A DNA stretch of 64,000 nt from Armatimonadota bacterium (GTDB lineage Bacteria; Armatimonadota; Fimbriimonadia; Fimbriimonadales; Fimbriimonadaceae). Where the stretch lies: the NCBI GenBank assembly GCA_018268395.1, contig JAFDWQ010000001.1, positions 1-64,000 of the forward strand. Direction: 5' to 3'. Positions within the stretch are counted from its first letter, which is position 1. Each line of letters opens with the position of its first letter. The position numbers and the translations under genes were made by a program. The notes beneath the pieces were generated by a model that made no database searches, was not told where the DNA came from, and saw only the letters and a program-made list of their open reading frames with translations. This document shows, piece by piece, positions 25,114 to 32,783 of the stretch.

Positions 25114-26652
25114 ATGAAGCAGATGGGGCGTTGTCTTGTGTTGTTCCTCGCGGGCCTCGTCGGGGCGCAGGCTTATGCACTGAACCAGGAGTTGATCGAC
25201 TTCACGGCACTGCCGACCGTACCGCCGGAAAACGTCCGGCCCGGAAGCATTGCGGTCGAGGACTTTCCCTTGCCCGTCGTCGACAACGCGGGAGCCCCTG
25301 TCTGCGACCACTCTCAGTCCACAGTCGTCGAGCGCGAAGTGACGGATGCGACCGACGGAAGAGCCGGGTTCAAGACGTCGGTGCTCACGTACCCGGTCCT
25401 GAACACGTTCTCCTTCCCGCAACCTGGGCACGAGATTTCGCTTTGGCTGCACGTGTCCGGCCCGCCGCTCTTCGTTCCTGGCCCGGCACCGTTTTCCTCG
25501 ACCGAGAGCCACCCCGGACTTGTAACGGTCCGCCTCATCGGGCAAGGCAAGACCTTCACGTCCCGAAAAATGGAGGTCACCCGGGGATGGAACGAGCTCA
25601 AGTTCTATCTTTCGAGCAAAGTGAACGCGGCCCGCAATGCGACCGACTTCAACAACAGGCTCGTCCACTTCACCCCCGAAGACGAGAGCGGGACGACCAT
25701 CGACACGGTCCAGATCGTCGTGGACGGCACGTTCGATTCGGCCGAGAGCTTCTCGATCGGTAAGGTCCGGCTCAACACCTGCAAGGTCCAGCCCGTCGAA
25801 CCGAGTTCCGTCGTCATGGTCTACGACGACGGCTGGTCCGGGTTCTATAACTACGGTTACAAATACGGGATCCTTCGCATCTATCAGATCCCGGCGACGC
25901 TCGCGGTCGTGAAGAACTACGCCGCGCCGGTCGATCTCCATATGAGCCTGAACCAGATCAAAGAGGTGTTCAATTACACAGGATCGGGCGGCAAGATCTT
26001 CGACGTGGTCAACCACACCATGACCCACAATCCCCTCCACGGAGACGGCGCGGGCACAGGCCCGAAGCGCAACTACCGGACGCAGAACGGTGTGATCGGG
26101 GTCTACGACGACATCTTTGAGGGCCGCAAGTTCCTGATCGACAACGGGCTGACCAGGAACGGAAGCGAAAACTTCTTGATCTATCCCGGGGGGGCCAGCG
26201 ACGCCCAAGTCCATGCGGCGATGGAGCAGATCGGCATCCGCTACGGACGGAAGGTCAACTGCGAGCGCAACCAAAACGCGAACAACAACAGCACGCGCAA
26301 CCCCTATGGCGGCGAGTGCTACGACGCCGCGACGGCCGAGAACTCCTGGAGCCAGTACGCGAGCGCCCATCCGCTGGACGAGATGCTCGACTGGATCGAT
26401 GAGGGCATCGAGACAGGACGGCCCCGCTTCATCATGTGGCACGACCTCGTCCAGAACATGCCCGCGTTCAACGAGGACGGCCGCGCCGTCGACGGCTGGC
26501 ACACCGTGCACAACACGAACACGATCGACTTCCACAACAAAGTCGTGAAGTACATCAGCCAGATGCGCGGTCCGAAGTGCGTCCCCCGCACCTTGCCGAA
26601 CTGGTACAACAGCCTGTCGGAACTTCAGCGCGTGGCCGGTGTGCACTATTGA
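25114..26652 (+). CDS. Secreted polysaccharide deacetylase-like protein, paralogue 2
   Basis: A 512-residue exported protein starting at ATG 25114 with a signal peptide (CLVLFLAGLVGAQAYA). It repeats the architecture of its neighbour: a beta-sandwich domain, then MVYDDGWSG, VNHTMTH and FLIYPGGASD as CE4-like motifs. It is an independent transcription unit candidate, since a palindrome and a -10-like box precede it. Both paralogues keep the metal-binding Asp and His residues, so neither looks dead. The body differs throughout, unlike the almost identical C-termini of the pair at 19901 and 21722, so this duplication is older. Confidence 0.78.
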   Translation: MKQMGRCLVLFLAGLVGAQAYALNQELIDFTALPTVPPENVRPGSIAVEDFPLPVVDNAGAPVCDHSQSTVVEREVTDATDGRAGFKTSVLTYPVLNTFSFPQPGHEISLWLHVSGPPLFVPGPAPFSSTESHPGLVTVRLIGQGKTFTSRKMEVTRGWNELKFYLSSKVNAARNATDFNNRLVHFTPEDESGTTIDTVQIVVDGTFDSAESFSIGKVRLNTCKVQPVEPSSVVMVYDDGWSGFYNYGYKYGILRIYQIPATLAVVKNYAAPVDLHMSLNQIKEVFNYTGSGGKIFDVVNHTMTHNPLHGDGAGTGPKRNYRTQNGVIGVYDDIFEGRKFLIDNGLTRNGSENFLIYPGGASDAQVHAAMEQIGIRYGRKVNCERNQNANNNSTRNPYGGECYDAATAENSWSQYASAHPLDEMLDWIDEGIETGRPRFIMWHDLVQNMPAFNEDGRAVDGWHTVHNTNTIDFHNKVVKYISQMRGPKCVPRTLPNWYNSLSELQRVAGVHY

Positions 26653-26736
26653 TCTTGGAGACCGGGCGAAACCGCACATGAAGCCCGCTTGGACCCTTGA
26701 TCGTCTTGTCTGAGGGGCTTCGGAGGAAAAACCATC

Positions 26737-28035
26737 ATGCGCTCAAGGTCGGGGACGTTCCGGTTCGCTTTGCTGTCCATCGGCTTGTCGGTGTCCGCTT
26801 CGGCCTGGGCCGGTTTCAAGATCGTCCCGGTCTATGATCCCAGCATCACGAACGACCCTCAGGCCGCCGCGATCAAAGCGTGCATCGAGTCGTCGATCGC
26901 CCTCTATTCGGCCAAGTTCACCGATGACGTCACGGTCAAGATCTACTTCCAAAAGGGAGGCGGTCTCGGCACGAACATCTACGGCTACTACTGGAACGGG
27001 GCCGGCGTCGCCTATGACGTCCTCGATGCCGACGCCAAGTCTAACGACGACATCGAGGCCACAAAGCATATGCGCTCGACCGGATTCGGCAGCGTCGGCT
27101 ACACCAGCGCCAACGGCCGCGCCATGGGCCTGAACACTCCCGGCTTCCTGTCTGCGGGTGGCGAAGGCGGGTTCGACGGCATCGTCAGCCTGAACACCGA
27201 TATCTGTTTCTTCGACCACGAGAACCCCGTCGGCGGCAAGTTCGACCTCTATTCCGCCACGGCCCACGAGATCGACGAAGTCCTCGGCACGGTTTCGGGG
27301 ACGGGCGATTGGCTCGCTTTCTCCGCCGACTGCTTCCGCTACGACGGGGCCGGCCACCATCTCTTCTCGGGCGACACCAACACCCACGCCTACTTCTCGG
27401 TCGACGCGACGAACATGATCGTCGAATACAACCAGTTCGGACGGACGGGCGGCGACTGGGGCGACTGGGTGCCGCACTGGCCGTCGATGACGCAAGACTG
27501 GTCGATCTTTTCCGGCATCAAGATCGATCCGGGCGAACCGGAGTTCCGGCTCCTCGACGTGGTCGGCTACGACCGCTCGACGCAGTTTCCCGCGACCTAC
27601 TCCATCGTGCGCGGCGTGCCCCAGTCCGGAAACCTTCAGAGCCTCTTCGTGGTCGACGGTGACCGCCTGACGGTCAAGAACGGCGTCGTCCCCGTCCGCA
27701 ACGACTTCCCTGTCCAGGTCGTCGTGCAAGGCGATTCGCGGTTCGCCGTTCCCGGCGCCCTCAGGTTCCTCCTGACCGCCAGGACGTCGGTCCCCACCCT
27801 TTCGCAGACGATCGAACTCTACGACTGGACGACCGGCCTCTACGTCCCGCTCGACAGCCGGAACGGGAAGGTGGGCGATTCCACCGTGACCGTGTCCGCA
27901 CCCGATGCTCCCCGATTCGTCGACCCCCTGACCAAGCATGTCCGGGCGCGGATCAAGTACCGGGTGACCCAGGCGGCTTTGACCTCCGACTGGACGGTCG
28001 CCATCAATCAGGCCGTCTGGGAGATCACGCCTTAG
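26737..28035 (+). CDS. Secreted metalloprotease-like protein (NF038122-type) with altered zinc motif
   Basis: A 432-residue exported protein behind a strong ribosome-binding site (GGAGG). The N-terminus is a signal peptide (SIGLSVSASAWA). Residues 25-290 follow the NF038122-type predicted metalloprotease pattern, with the helix TAHEIDEVLG in place of HExxH: the second histidine is replaced by Glu. I recall HEIDEVLG as a recurring variant of this family, so activity is uncertain. The last 110 residues are a separate beta domain (TIELYDWTTGLYVPL, HVRARIKYRVTQ, WTVAINQAVWEI) that I associate with secreted proteins of Fimbriimonas relatives. It is the last gene of the secreted-protein block. Confidence 0.72.
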   Translation: MRSRSGTFRFALLSIGLSVSASAWAGFKIVPVYDPSITNDPQAAAIKACIESSIALYSAKFTDDVTVKIYFQKGGGLGTNIYGYYWNGAGVAYDVLDADAKSNDDIEATKHMRSTGFGSVGYTSANGRAMGLNTPGFLSAGGEGGFDGIVSLNTDICFFDHENPVGGKFDLYSATAHEIDEVLGTVSGTGDWLAFSADCFRYDGAGHHLFSGDTNTHAYFSVDATNMIVEYNQFGRTGGDWGDWVPHWPSMTQDWSIFSGIKIDPGEPEFRLLDVVGYDRSTQFPATYSIVRGVPQSGNLQSLFVVDGDRLTVKNGVVPVRNDFPVQVVVQGDSRFAVPGALRFLLTARTSVPTLSQTIELYDWTTGLYVPLDSRNGKVGDSTVTVSAPDAPRFVDPLTKHVRARIKYRVTQAALTSDWTVAINQAVWEITP

Positions 28036-28050
28036 GGAGGGGCGCGCTGC

Positions 28051-28090
28051 GTGTCTTTGCGTGGCTTTGCATGGCTCTGCCTTGCTTTGC
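28051..28090 (+). repeat. Four tandem 10-bp units
   Basis: GTGTCTTTGC, GTGGCTTTGC, ATGGCTCTGC and CTTGCTTTGC follow each other just after the metalloprotease-like gene. Units differ at one to three positions. A short degenerate tandem repeat without an obvious function. Confidence 0.6.
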
Positions 28091-28187
28091 GGCGTGGGTT
28101 CTTCGGACAAGGACAAAAACGCTCGCCTCGGGCACGTCTGGACCACAGTTAACGGAGCATTTTGTCCTTGCCACCCCGCTTAGGCCG

Positions 28188-28394
28188 TTGTCCTACGACG
28201 ATGCGCGGCGCAAACTCCTGGCCGCAAGGCTCCACGAAGTCAGCCAACGCGGCAGCCACGTCAACTTTGCGAAGGTGGTGGACGGAGGCTTGCGGACCTC
28301 CATTCTTCCCCGCCACCACGAGGTCAGTCTCGGCGCGCCCCGCTCCGTCCAAAGGCAAGCCGGCCTGAGCGTAGAGCCATGGGAAGTCCTCTAG
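28188..28394 (+). pseudogene. HicA-like mRNA interferase toxin, no normal start, no HicB seen
   Basis: Sixty-eight residues match the small double-stranded-RNA-binding-like HicA toxin: LSYDDARRKLLAA, then SQRGSHVNFAKV with the catalytic His, and PRHHEV followed by RSVQRQAGLSVE. The usual GTLRSILRQAGL has drifted (GAPRSVQRQAGL). The only nearby in-frame start is TTG at 28188, without a ribosome-binding site; the next one upstream, at 28071, would add unrelated sequence. No antitoxin gene of the HicB type is adjacent. It may be a decayed remnant or a gene with an unusual start. It lies in the accessory patch with the MNT-HEPN pair. Confidence 0.6.
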
Positions 28395-28415
28395 CCCTGC
28401 CCGCTCCGGCAGATA

Positions 28416-28470
28416 CCGGGGTGAAGGCCGATGTTGGTGCCGGCTTGCACCCGGGTTCGACGAACACCCA
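28416..28470 (+). repeat. REP-2 hairpin element, copy C
   Basis: CCGGGGTGAA and TTGCACCCGGG pair across GATGTTGGT, followed by TTCGACGAACACCC. The stem differs from copy A by paired changes (GGCC with GCCGG instead of ACGG with CCCGT), so the hairpin is conserved rather than the sequence. Confidence 0.7.
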
Positions 28471-28500
28471 GTGCCACCCGTGCCCTGCCCGCATCTCGGG

Positions 28501-28920
28501 CTAAGCGTAGATCCGTGCGATCTCGGCAAGGCACCAGGCCTTGACCTTCAGCATCGCCGTTTCGGCGACGAGAAAATCGGACTGCCCGACGGGGACAAAG
28601 CCGGGATAGCGCGTGAGCGTGACGAAAGACGCGACCGTGTTCGCTGCGGACTCGACATCGGTCGGAACGACCGTGCCCTGGTGCTTTGAGAGCAACAGCG
28701 CCACGTCATGCGAGTACGGCGGCTGGACTCCTCCGGCCACAAGGACGGCCTTTGTGTACTTCTCAGCTGCCTGCTGGGCGTGATACGCCGCCGGCGGCCA
28801 AGGGCCGTCGGCTGCCCGGAGAGCCGCGATGACCTGTTCGTCCTCGGCTGCCTTGTCCCGGCCAGTCCTGGACTGCGTTAGGCGGCGGCATAGACCAGCT
28901 TGCCCTCTCTGTCGGCCCAA
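28501..28920 (-). CDS. HEPN-domain toxin of an MNT-HEPN pair
   Basis: A 139-residue (at most) helical protein with the HEPN pattern AAYHAQQAAEKYTKAVLVA, then VQPPYSHDVALLLSKH, and a final helix with AMLKVKAWCLAEIARIY. In this system HEPN proteins act as ribonuclease toxins that the partner nucleotidyltransferase silences by adding AMP to a tyrosine. The RX4-6H catalytic motif is not obvious; RYPGF lies near the end. The only in-frame start I see is TTG at 28920, which overlaps the upstream gene by 43 bases, so translation is probably coupled. The first 20 residues are not typical of the family. Confidence 0.72.
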   Translation of the reverse strand: MGRQRGQAGLCRRLTQSRTGRDKAAEDEQVIAALRAADGPWPPAAYHAQQAAEKYTKAVLVAGGVQPPYSHDVALLLSKHQGTVVPTDVESAANTVASFVTLTRYPGFVPVGQSDFLVAETAMLKVKAWCLAEIARIYA

Positions 28921-29195
28921 TAGGCGGTAGAGCCAATGACCTCCCTCGCCGCCTCGAATTCAGCGGGCGTGCAGACGACAAGGTCGAGCGAGAACTGGCG
29001 GCCGGCCATGGCTTGATAGGCGATGGCCTGGCGGGGGACGAACGGGACCTCGGAATCGGCGATCACCAGGACGTCGAGGTCACTGTCCTCTCGGGCCTCG
29101 CCCCGGCCACGAGAACCGAAGAGGAGGACGCGGTGGACGGCGAACGTCTCACACATCCTTTGGCAGACCAGGTCCACGGCCTCTGCCTCGTTCAT
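28878..29195 (-). CDS. Minimal nucleotidyltransferase (MNT), antitoxin of an MNT-HEPN pair
   Basis: A 105-residue polymerase-beta-like nucleotidyltransferase. The signature GSRGRG lies at 27-32, the two metal-binding aspartates in DSDLD at 37-41 and the third acidic residue in FSLDLVV (Asp71). Members of this family modify the HEPN toxin. It is transcribed first and overlaps the toxin gene, the standard order for this module. Copies of the REP-2 repeat lie on both sides of the pair (28416-28470 and 29234-29295). Confidence 0.85.
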   Translation of the reverse strand: MNEAEAVDLVCQRMCETFAVHRVLLFGSRGRGEAREDSDLDVLVIADSEVPFVPRQAIAYQAMAGRQFSLDLVVCTPAEFEAAREVIGSTAYWADREGKLVYAAA

Positions 29196-29233
29196 GCTTG
29201 GATCGAAGTTTACACTTGGGTGGCCCCCCGATA

Positions 29234-29295
29234 GGGTGGCCGGGCTGAAAGAGGATGGTTTGTGCCTGTTTCCAGCCCGGTTCGAAGACCACCGG
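29234..29295 (+). repeat. REP-2 hairpin element, copy D
   Basis: Starts GGGTGGCCGGGCTGAAA and ends TTCCAGCCCGGTTCGAAGACCACCGG. The inner stem CCGGGCTG/CAGCCCGG and the outer GGTGG/CCACC match the layout of copy A, with compensating base changes. It sits just upstream of the MNT gene, whose start is at 29195, on the promoter side. Confidence 0.7.
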
Positions 29296-29405
29296 ACAGT
29301 GTCGGATCCTGCGGAACCTGGACAAGAGGGCGCAAGGCATAGGAACCCCCGGACAGGACCCGTTCGTTCTAACGGTCAAGGCGCACCAGCCTCCCGAGGG
29401 CCGAC

Positions 29406-30476
29406 ATGATCTTTCACTCCATCCTTCTCCTGAGCACCGTCGCGACCGACTGCAAACCCGCGCCGAAGACCGGCACGCACGTCTCCGCATTCAGCACGAA
29501 CATGCGGAGCATGTTCCAAGACAGCAAGGGCGTCTACTGGTTCGGCAGCGACGGCGAAGGCGTCTCGCGGTACGACGGCAAGAGCATCGTCCGATACACG
29601 AAGAAGGACGGTCTGCCCGCCGACCTCGTGACCCAGATCCAGGAGGACAAGAAGGGCGACCTTTACTTCACGACCTATAGCGGCGTCGCGAAATACGACG
29701 GCAAGACGTTCACCACGCTCAAGCCGGTCCGGATGGATTCGCCGGACAAGGGATGGCGGCTCAATTCAGGCGACCTCTGGTTCACATGGAACGCGAATCA
29801 AGACGGGCCCTCGCGCTACGACGGCAAGAAGCTGTACTCGTTGCGGTTTCCGAAGCATCACCTCGAGGAGGCGAAGCTGGCGCTCCAACCCAAGCACAGC
29901 ATGTACATGGTCTACACCGTCTACAAGGACAGGAAGGGAAAAGTCTGGTTCGGCACGGCCGACGCTGGTCTCTGCCGTTACGACGGGAAGACGATCAATT
30001 GGCTCTACGAAAGCCATCTGACCAACGTTCCGGGCGCAGGCTCGTTTGGCATCCGGTCGATCATCGAGGACCGCGACGGCAACTTCTGGATCTGCAACAC
30101 GCGGAAGCGGTTCACGGTCCCGCCGAACAACGGGCCGAGCCACGGCCTCCTCGACTACAGGTCGGAAACGGGGATCGCCGACATCAAGGCCATTGTCGGC
30201 GAAGACTGGCTTTATTTCCAGTCGGTCGTACGCGGAAGGGAGGGCGATCTGTGGATGATGCCTTGGGGCGGGGGGGTCTACCGCTATGACGGCCAGTCGG
30301 TCACCTACTATCCGGTGAAGGACGGCGAGAAGGACGCCCTGATGAGCCAGATCTACAAGGACCGCCGCGGCGACCTGTGGATCTGCAGCCAAACGGGTGG
30401 GCCGTACAAGTTCAACGGCCAGTCGTTCGAGAAGGTGTTGCCACCTGGGTCGGCGGGCGGCATGCTTACGGACTGA
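29406..30476 (+). CDS. Stand-alone two-component-regulator-type beta-propeller protein
   Basis: A 356-residue protein made of about seven propeller blades of the type found in hybrid two-component sensors, each with a W-F-G or equivalent strand and a Y-D-G-K turn: YWFGSDGEGVSRYDGK, LYFTTYSGVAKYDGK, LWFTWNANQDGPSRYDGKK, VWFGTADAGLCRYDGK and later ones. No kinase, transmembrane or response-regulator part is attached. The N-terminus (MIFHSILLLSTVATDCKP) is a short hydrophobic stretch that may be a signal peptide; ATDC is not a good lipobox. It lies alone after the repeat patch, so its partner is unknown. The function is probably surface sensing or binding. Confidence 0.75.
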   Translation: MIFHSILLLSTVATDCKPAPKTGTHVSAFSTNMRSMFQDSKGVYWFGSDGEGVSRYDGKSIVRYTKKDGLPADLVTQIQEDKKGDLYFTTYSGVAKYDGKTFTTLKPVRMDSPDKGWRLNSGDLWFTWNANQDGPSRYDGKKLYSLRFPKHHLEEAKLALQPKHSMYMVYTVYKDRKGKVWFGTADAGLCRYDGKTINWLYESHLTNVPGAGSFGIRSIIEDRDGNFWICNTRKRFTVPPNNGPSHGLLDYRSETGIADIKAIVGEDWLYFQSVVRGREGDLWMMPWGGGVYRYDGQSVTYYPVKDGEKDALMSQIYKDRRGDLWICSQTGGPYKFNGQSFEKVLPPGSAGGMLTD

Positions 30477-30873
30477 CGAACACGACCCTTCGCCGGAACG
30501 GACGATGTCGATAGGCGTGTGACGAACGTCCATACCTTTCGGCCTTCTCGACTCGAAACTCCAAGGTCATACCGATGTGAGCAAGCAGAAGGACACCCCA
30601 GGGAAGATCCGCCATAGTAACCCGTGAAGTCTCCTTGGCAGGCCGTTTTCGACAACGTGGCCAAGGCACGCCATAAGCCCCCGGGTTTCCAAAAGCGGGC
30701 CCCATGAGGAGGGGTTTAGGGGTCGAGCTTTGGAGTCTGCAAGGAGGCGATTCTGGAACCCCTTCTCCTTGCCCCATGACTTGTGCGGGAAGGGAGAAGG
30801 GGAAGGGGATGAGGGTTCTGGATCTGCACTCCAGCCCCTCCTCATGAGCGCATGCGTCTCTCGATGAGAGGGC
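30477..30873. other. Non-coding stretch between the propeller gene and thrS
   Basis: No gene is visible in either strand. The right half holds the large palindrome at 30703-30846. The left half shows no clear structure. The thrS stop lies at 30874 on the other strand. Confidence 0.5.
30703..30846. repeat. Large inverted repeat, two head-to-head copies of a short element
   Basis: CATGAGGAGGGG at 30703-30714 recurs as its reverse complement at 30835-30846. Inside, GGAGT, a TTCTGGAACC-like segment and CCCCTTCTCCTT (30759-30770) recur in mirrored order with AAGGGAGAAGGGG (30790-30802). The 144-bp block is an imperfect palindrome and may be a small mobile or dispersed element between converging genes. 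Confidence 0.55.
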
Positions 30874-32667
30874 TTACGGCAGCTTGACCAAAAACTCCTC
30901 GACCGTCATCGCACCGATGTCGCCGTCCTCGCGCGAGCGGACTCCGACCGTCCCGGCCTCGATGTCCTTGTCACCGATGATCAGCATGAACGGCACCTTC
31001 ATCCGTTGGTTCTCGCGGATCTTCTTGCCGAGCGTCTCGCGACGGTCGTCGACTTCGACCCGGAGCGGCCTCGTGTCGTAAAGCGTGTCGCGTAGGCGGT
31101 CGGCCAGGGCGAAGGCCGCCTCGTTGTGCCGGTCGGCGATCGGAAGGACCACGATCTGGGACGGCGAGAGCCAGAACGGATAGGCGCCCGCGTACTGCTC
31201 CGTCAAGAGTCCGATCATGCGCTCCAGAGAACCGAACGGCGCACGGTGGATCATGATCGGCCGGTGGGGCTTGCTGTCTTCGCCGATGTATTCGAGCTCG
31301 AACCTCTCAGGAAGGTTGTAGTCCACTTGGACGGTCCCCATCTGCCACTCGCGGCCCAGCGCGTCCTTGATCATCAGGTCGAGCTTCGGGCCGTAGAACG
31401 CGGCGTCGCCGGGCGAGACTTCGTAGTCGAATCCGATCCTGCGGCAAGCTTCTTCGATGGCCGCAGTGGCCGCCGTCCAGTTGTCTTCGTGGCCGACGTA
31501 CTTGTCCGAAGCCGGATCCTTCGTCCCGAGTCTGGCCCGGAAATCGTGCAGGCCCAGCTTCTTGAGGACGGTCTTCATCAGGTCGACGACCCCGATGAAC
31601 TCCTCTAAGAGTTGGTCGGGGGTCACGAAGAGGTGGGCGTCGTCCTGGGTGAACCCGCGGGCCCGGAGGATGCCCGTCACTTCCCCGCTCTGCTCGTACC
31701 TGTGGACCGTCCCGAACTCGGCATAACGGACGGGGAGGTCGCGGTACGACCGGAGCTGAGACTGGTAGATCTCGATGTGGAACGGGCAGTTCATGGGCTT
31801 GAGGATGTAGGTCTCCTTCTCCTCGTCCTCCATGAACGGGAACATCTTGTCGCGGTACGTGATGATGTGCCCGCTCTTTTCGTAGAGCTTGATGTTGCCG
31901 ATATGAGGGGTCACGACGGGCTGGTAGCCGCGCTTGAGCTGCTCCTGCTTCATCACGTCGGTCAGGACGTCACGCAGGATCGCGCCCTTCGGCAACCAAA
32001 GCGGCAGGCCCGTGCCGACCCGCGGCGAGAACATGAACAGACCGAGCTCCCTGCCCAAGACGCGGTGGTCGCGCTTCTTGGCCTCTTCGAGCATGTGCAA
32101 GTACGCCTCGAGCTCGTCCTTGGTCTCGAAGGCGGTGCCGTAGATGCGGGTCAGCTGCTTGTTCTTGACGTCCCCGCGCCAATAGGCTCCCGCGATCGAA
32201 AGCAACTTGAAGTTCTTGATCTCCTTCGTGTTCTCGATGTGCGGCCCGCGGCAGAGGTCGATGAAAACGTGCTCCTTGCCCTGTTTGTCGGTCGCCCGCT
32301 GTTCGTAGAAGCTGACCTCGTCTCCGACCGGGATCGCTTCGAGGAGCTCCAACTTGTAGAGTGCGTTGTCCGGGCCTTGGCCGTTGGTCGTCTCGTCGAG
32401 GATGACGGCCTTGGCCTCGTCCTTGTCACGTACGGACCGTCGGACGATCGGCTGCGCGAGATTGGAGAGTTCCCTCATGCGGTGCTCGATCTTCTCGAGT
32501 TCCTCCTCTTTGAGGGGCTCGGGAAAGTCGATGTCGTAGTAGAACCCGTTTTCGATCGGAGGGCCGATGGACAGCCTGGCGCCCGGGTAAAGCTCGGTGA
32601 CGGCCTGTGCCATCAGGTGTGCGGCGCTGTGTCGAAGTTTGTAAAGGTGGCTTTGTTCGTAGCTCAT
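30874..32667 (-). CDS. thrS: Threonyl-tRNA synthetase lacking the TGS domain
   Basis: A 597-residue class II synthetase that charges tRNA-Thr. It starts with the editing domain (HSAAHLMAQAV, His13 and His17, then DLCRGPHIENT) and continues with the catalytic core: MNCPFHIE with the zinc Cys, motif 2 in YAEFGTVHRYEQSG, motif 3 in PFGSLERMIGLL, and the anticodon-binding domain in QIVVLPIADRH. The usual N-terminal TGS domain of about 60 residues is absent with the ATG at 32667, and the upstream in-frame sequence does not resemble TGS. I prefer this start because GGGGG lies seven bases upstream. It diverges from the secreted-protein gene at 32784. Confidence 0.95.
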   Translation of the reverse strand: MSYEQSHLYKLRHSAAHLMAQAVTELYPGARLSIGPPIENGFYYDIDFPEPLKEEELEKIEHRMRELSNLAQPIVRRSVRDKDEAKAVILDETTNGQGPDNALYKLELLEAIPVGDEVSFYEQRATDKQGKEHVFIDLCRGPHIENTKEIKNFKLLSIAGAYWRGDVKNKQLTRIYGTAFETKDELEAYLHMLEEAKKRDHRVLGRELGLFMFSPRVGTGLPLWLPKGAILRDVLTDVMKQEQLKRGYQPVVTPHIGNIKLYEKSGHIITYRDKMFPFMEDEEKETYILKPMNCPFHIEIYQSQLRSYRDLPVRYAEFGTVHRYEQSGEVTGILRARGFTQDDAHLFVTPDQLLEEFIGVVDLMKTVLKKLGLHDFRARLGTKDPASDKYVGHEDNWTAATAAIEEACRRIGFDYEVSPGDAAFYGPKLDLMIKDALGREWQMGTVQVDYNLPERFELEYIGEDSKPHRPIMIHRAPFGSLERMIGLLTEQYAGAYPFWLSPSQIVVLPIADRHNEAAFALADRLRDTLYDTRPLRVEVDDRRETLGKKIRENQRMKVPFMLIIGDKDIEAGTVGVRSREDGDIGAMTVEEFLVKLP

Positions 32668-32783
32668 GTGAACCCCCGCAGACGATGCGGACGAATTGTC
32701 GAGTCCCCGGCGATCTGCCAGGAACCTGGGTTTCATGGTACCCCGACGAAACTTTCGGGCCGGACGCGAGGTCTAATGCGGTT

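Noticed and set aside
28071-28187. Upstream extension of the HicA-like gene from ATG 28071
   Set aside because: The extra 39 residues are Arg/Thr-rich, have no HicA features and overlap the degenerate 10-bp repeat.
28416-28470. tRNA-like fold
   Set aside because: The GGGTTCGAC motif looks like a T-arm, but no acceptor, D-arm or anticodon arm can be paired at the right distance; the sequence fits the REP-2 hairpin better.
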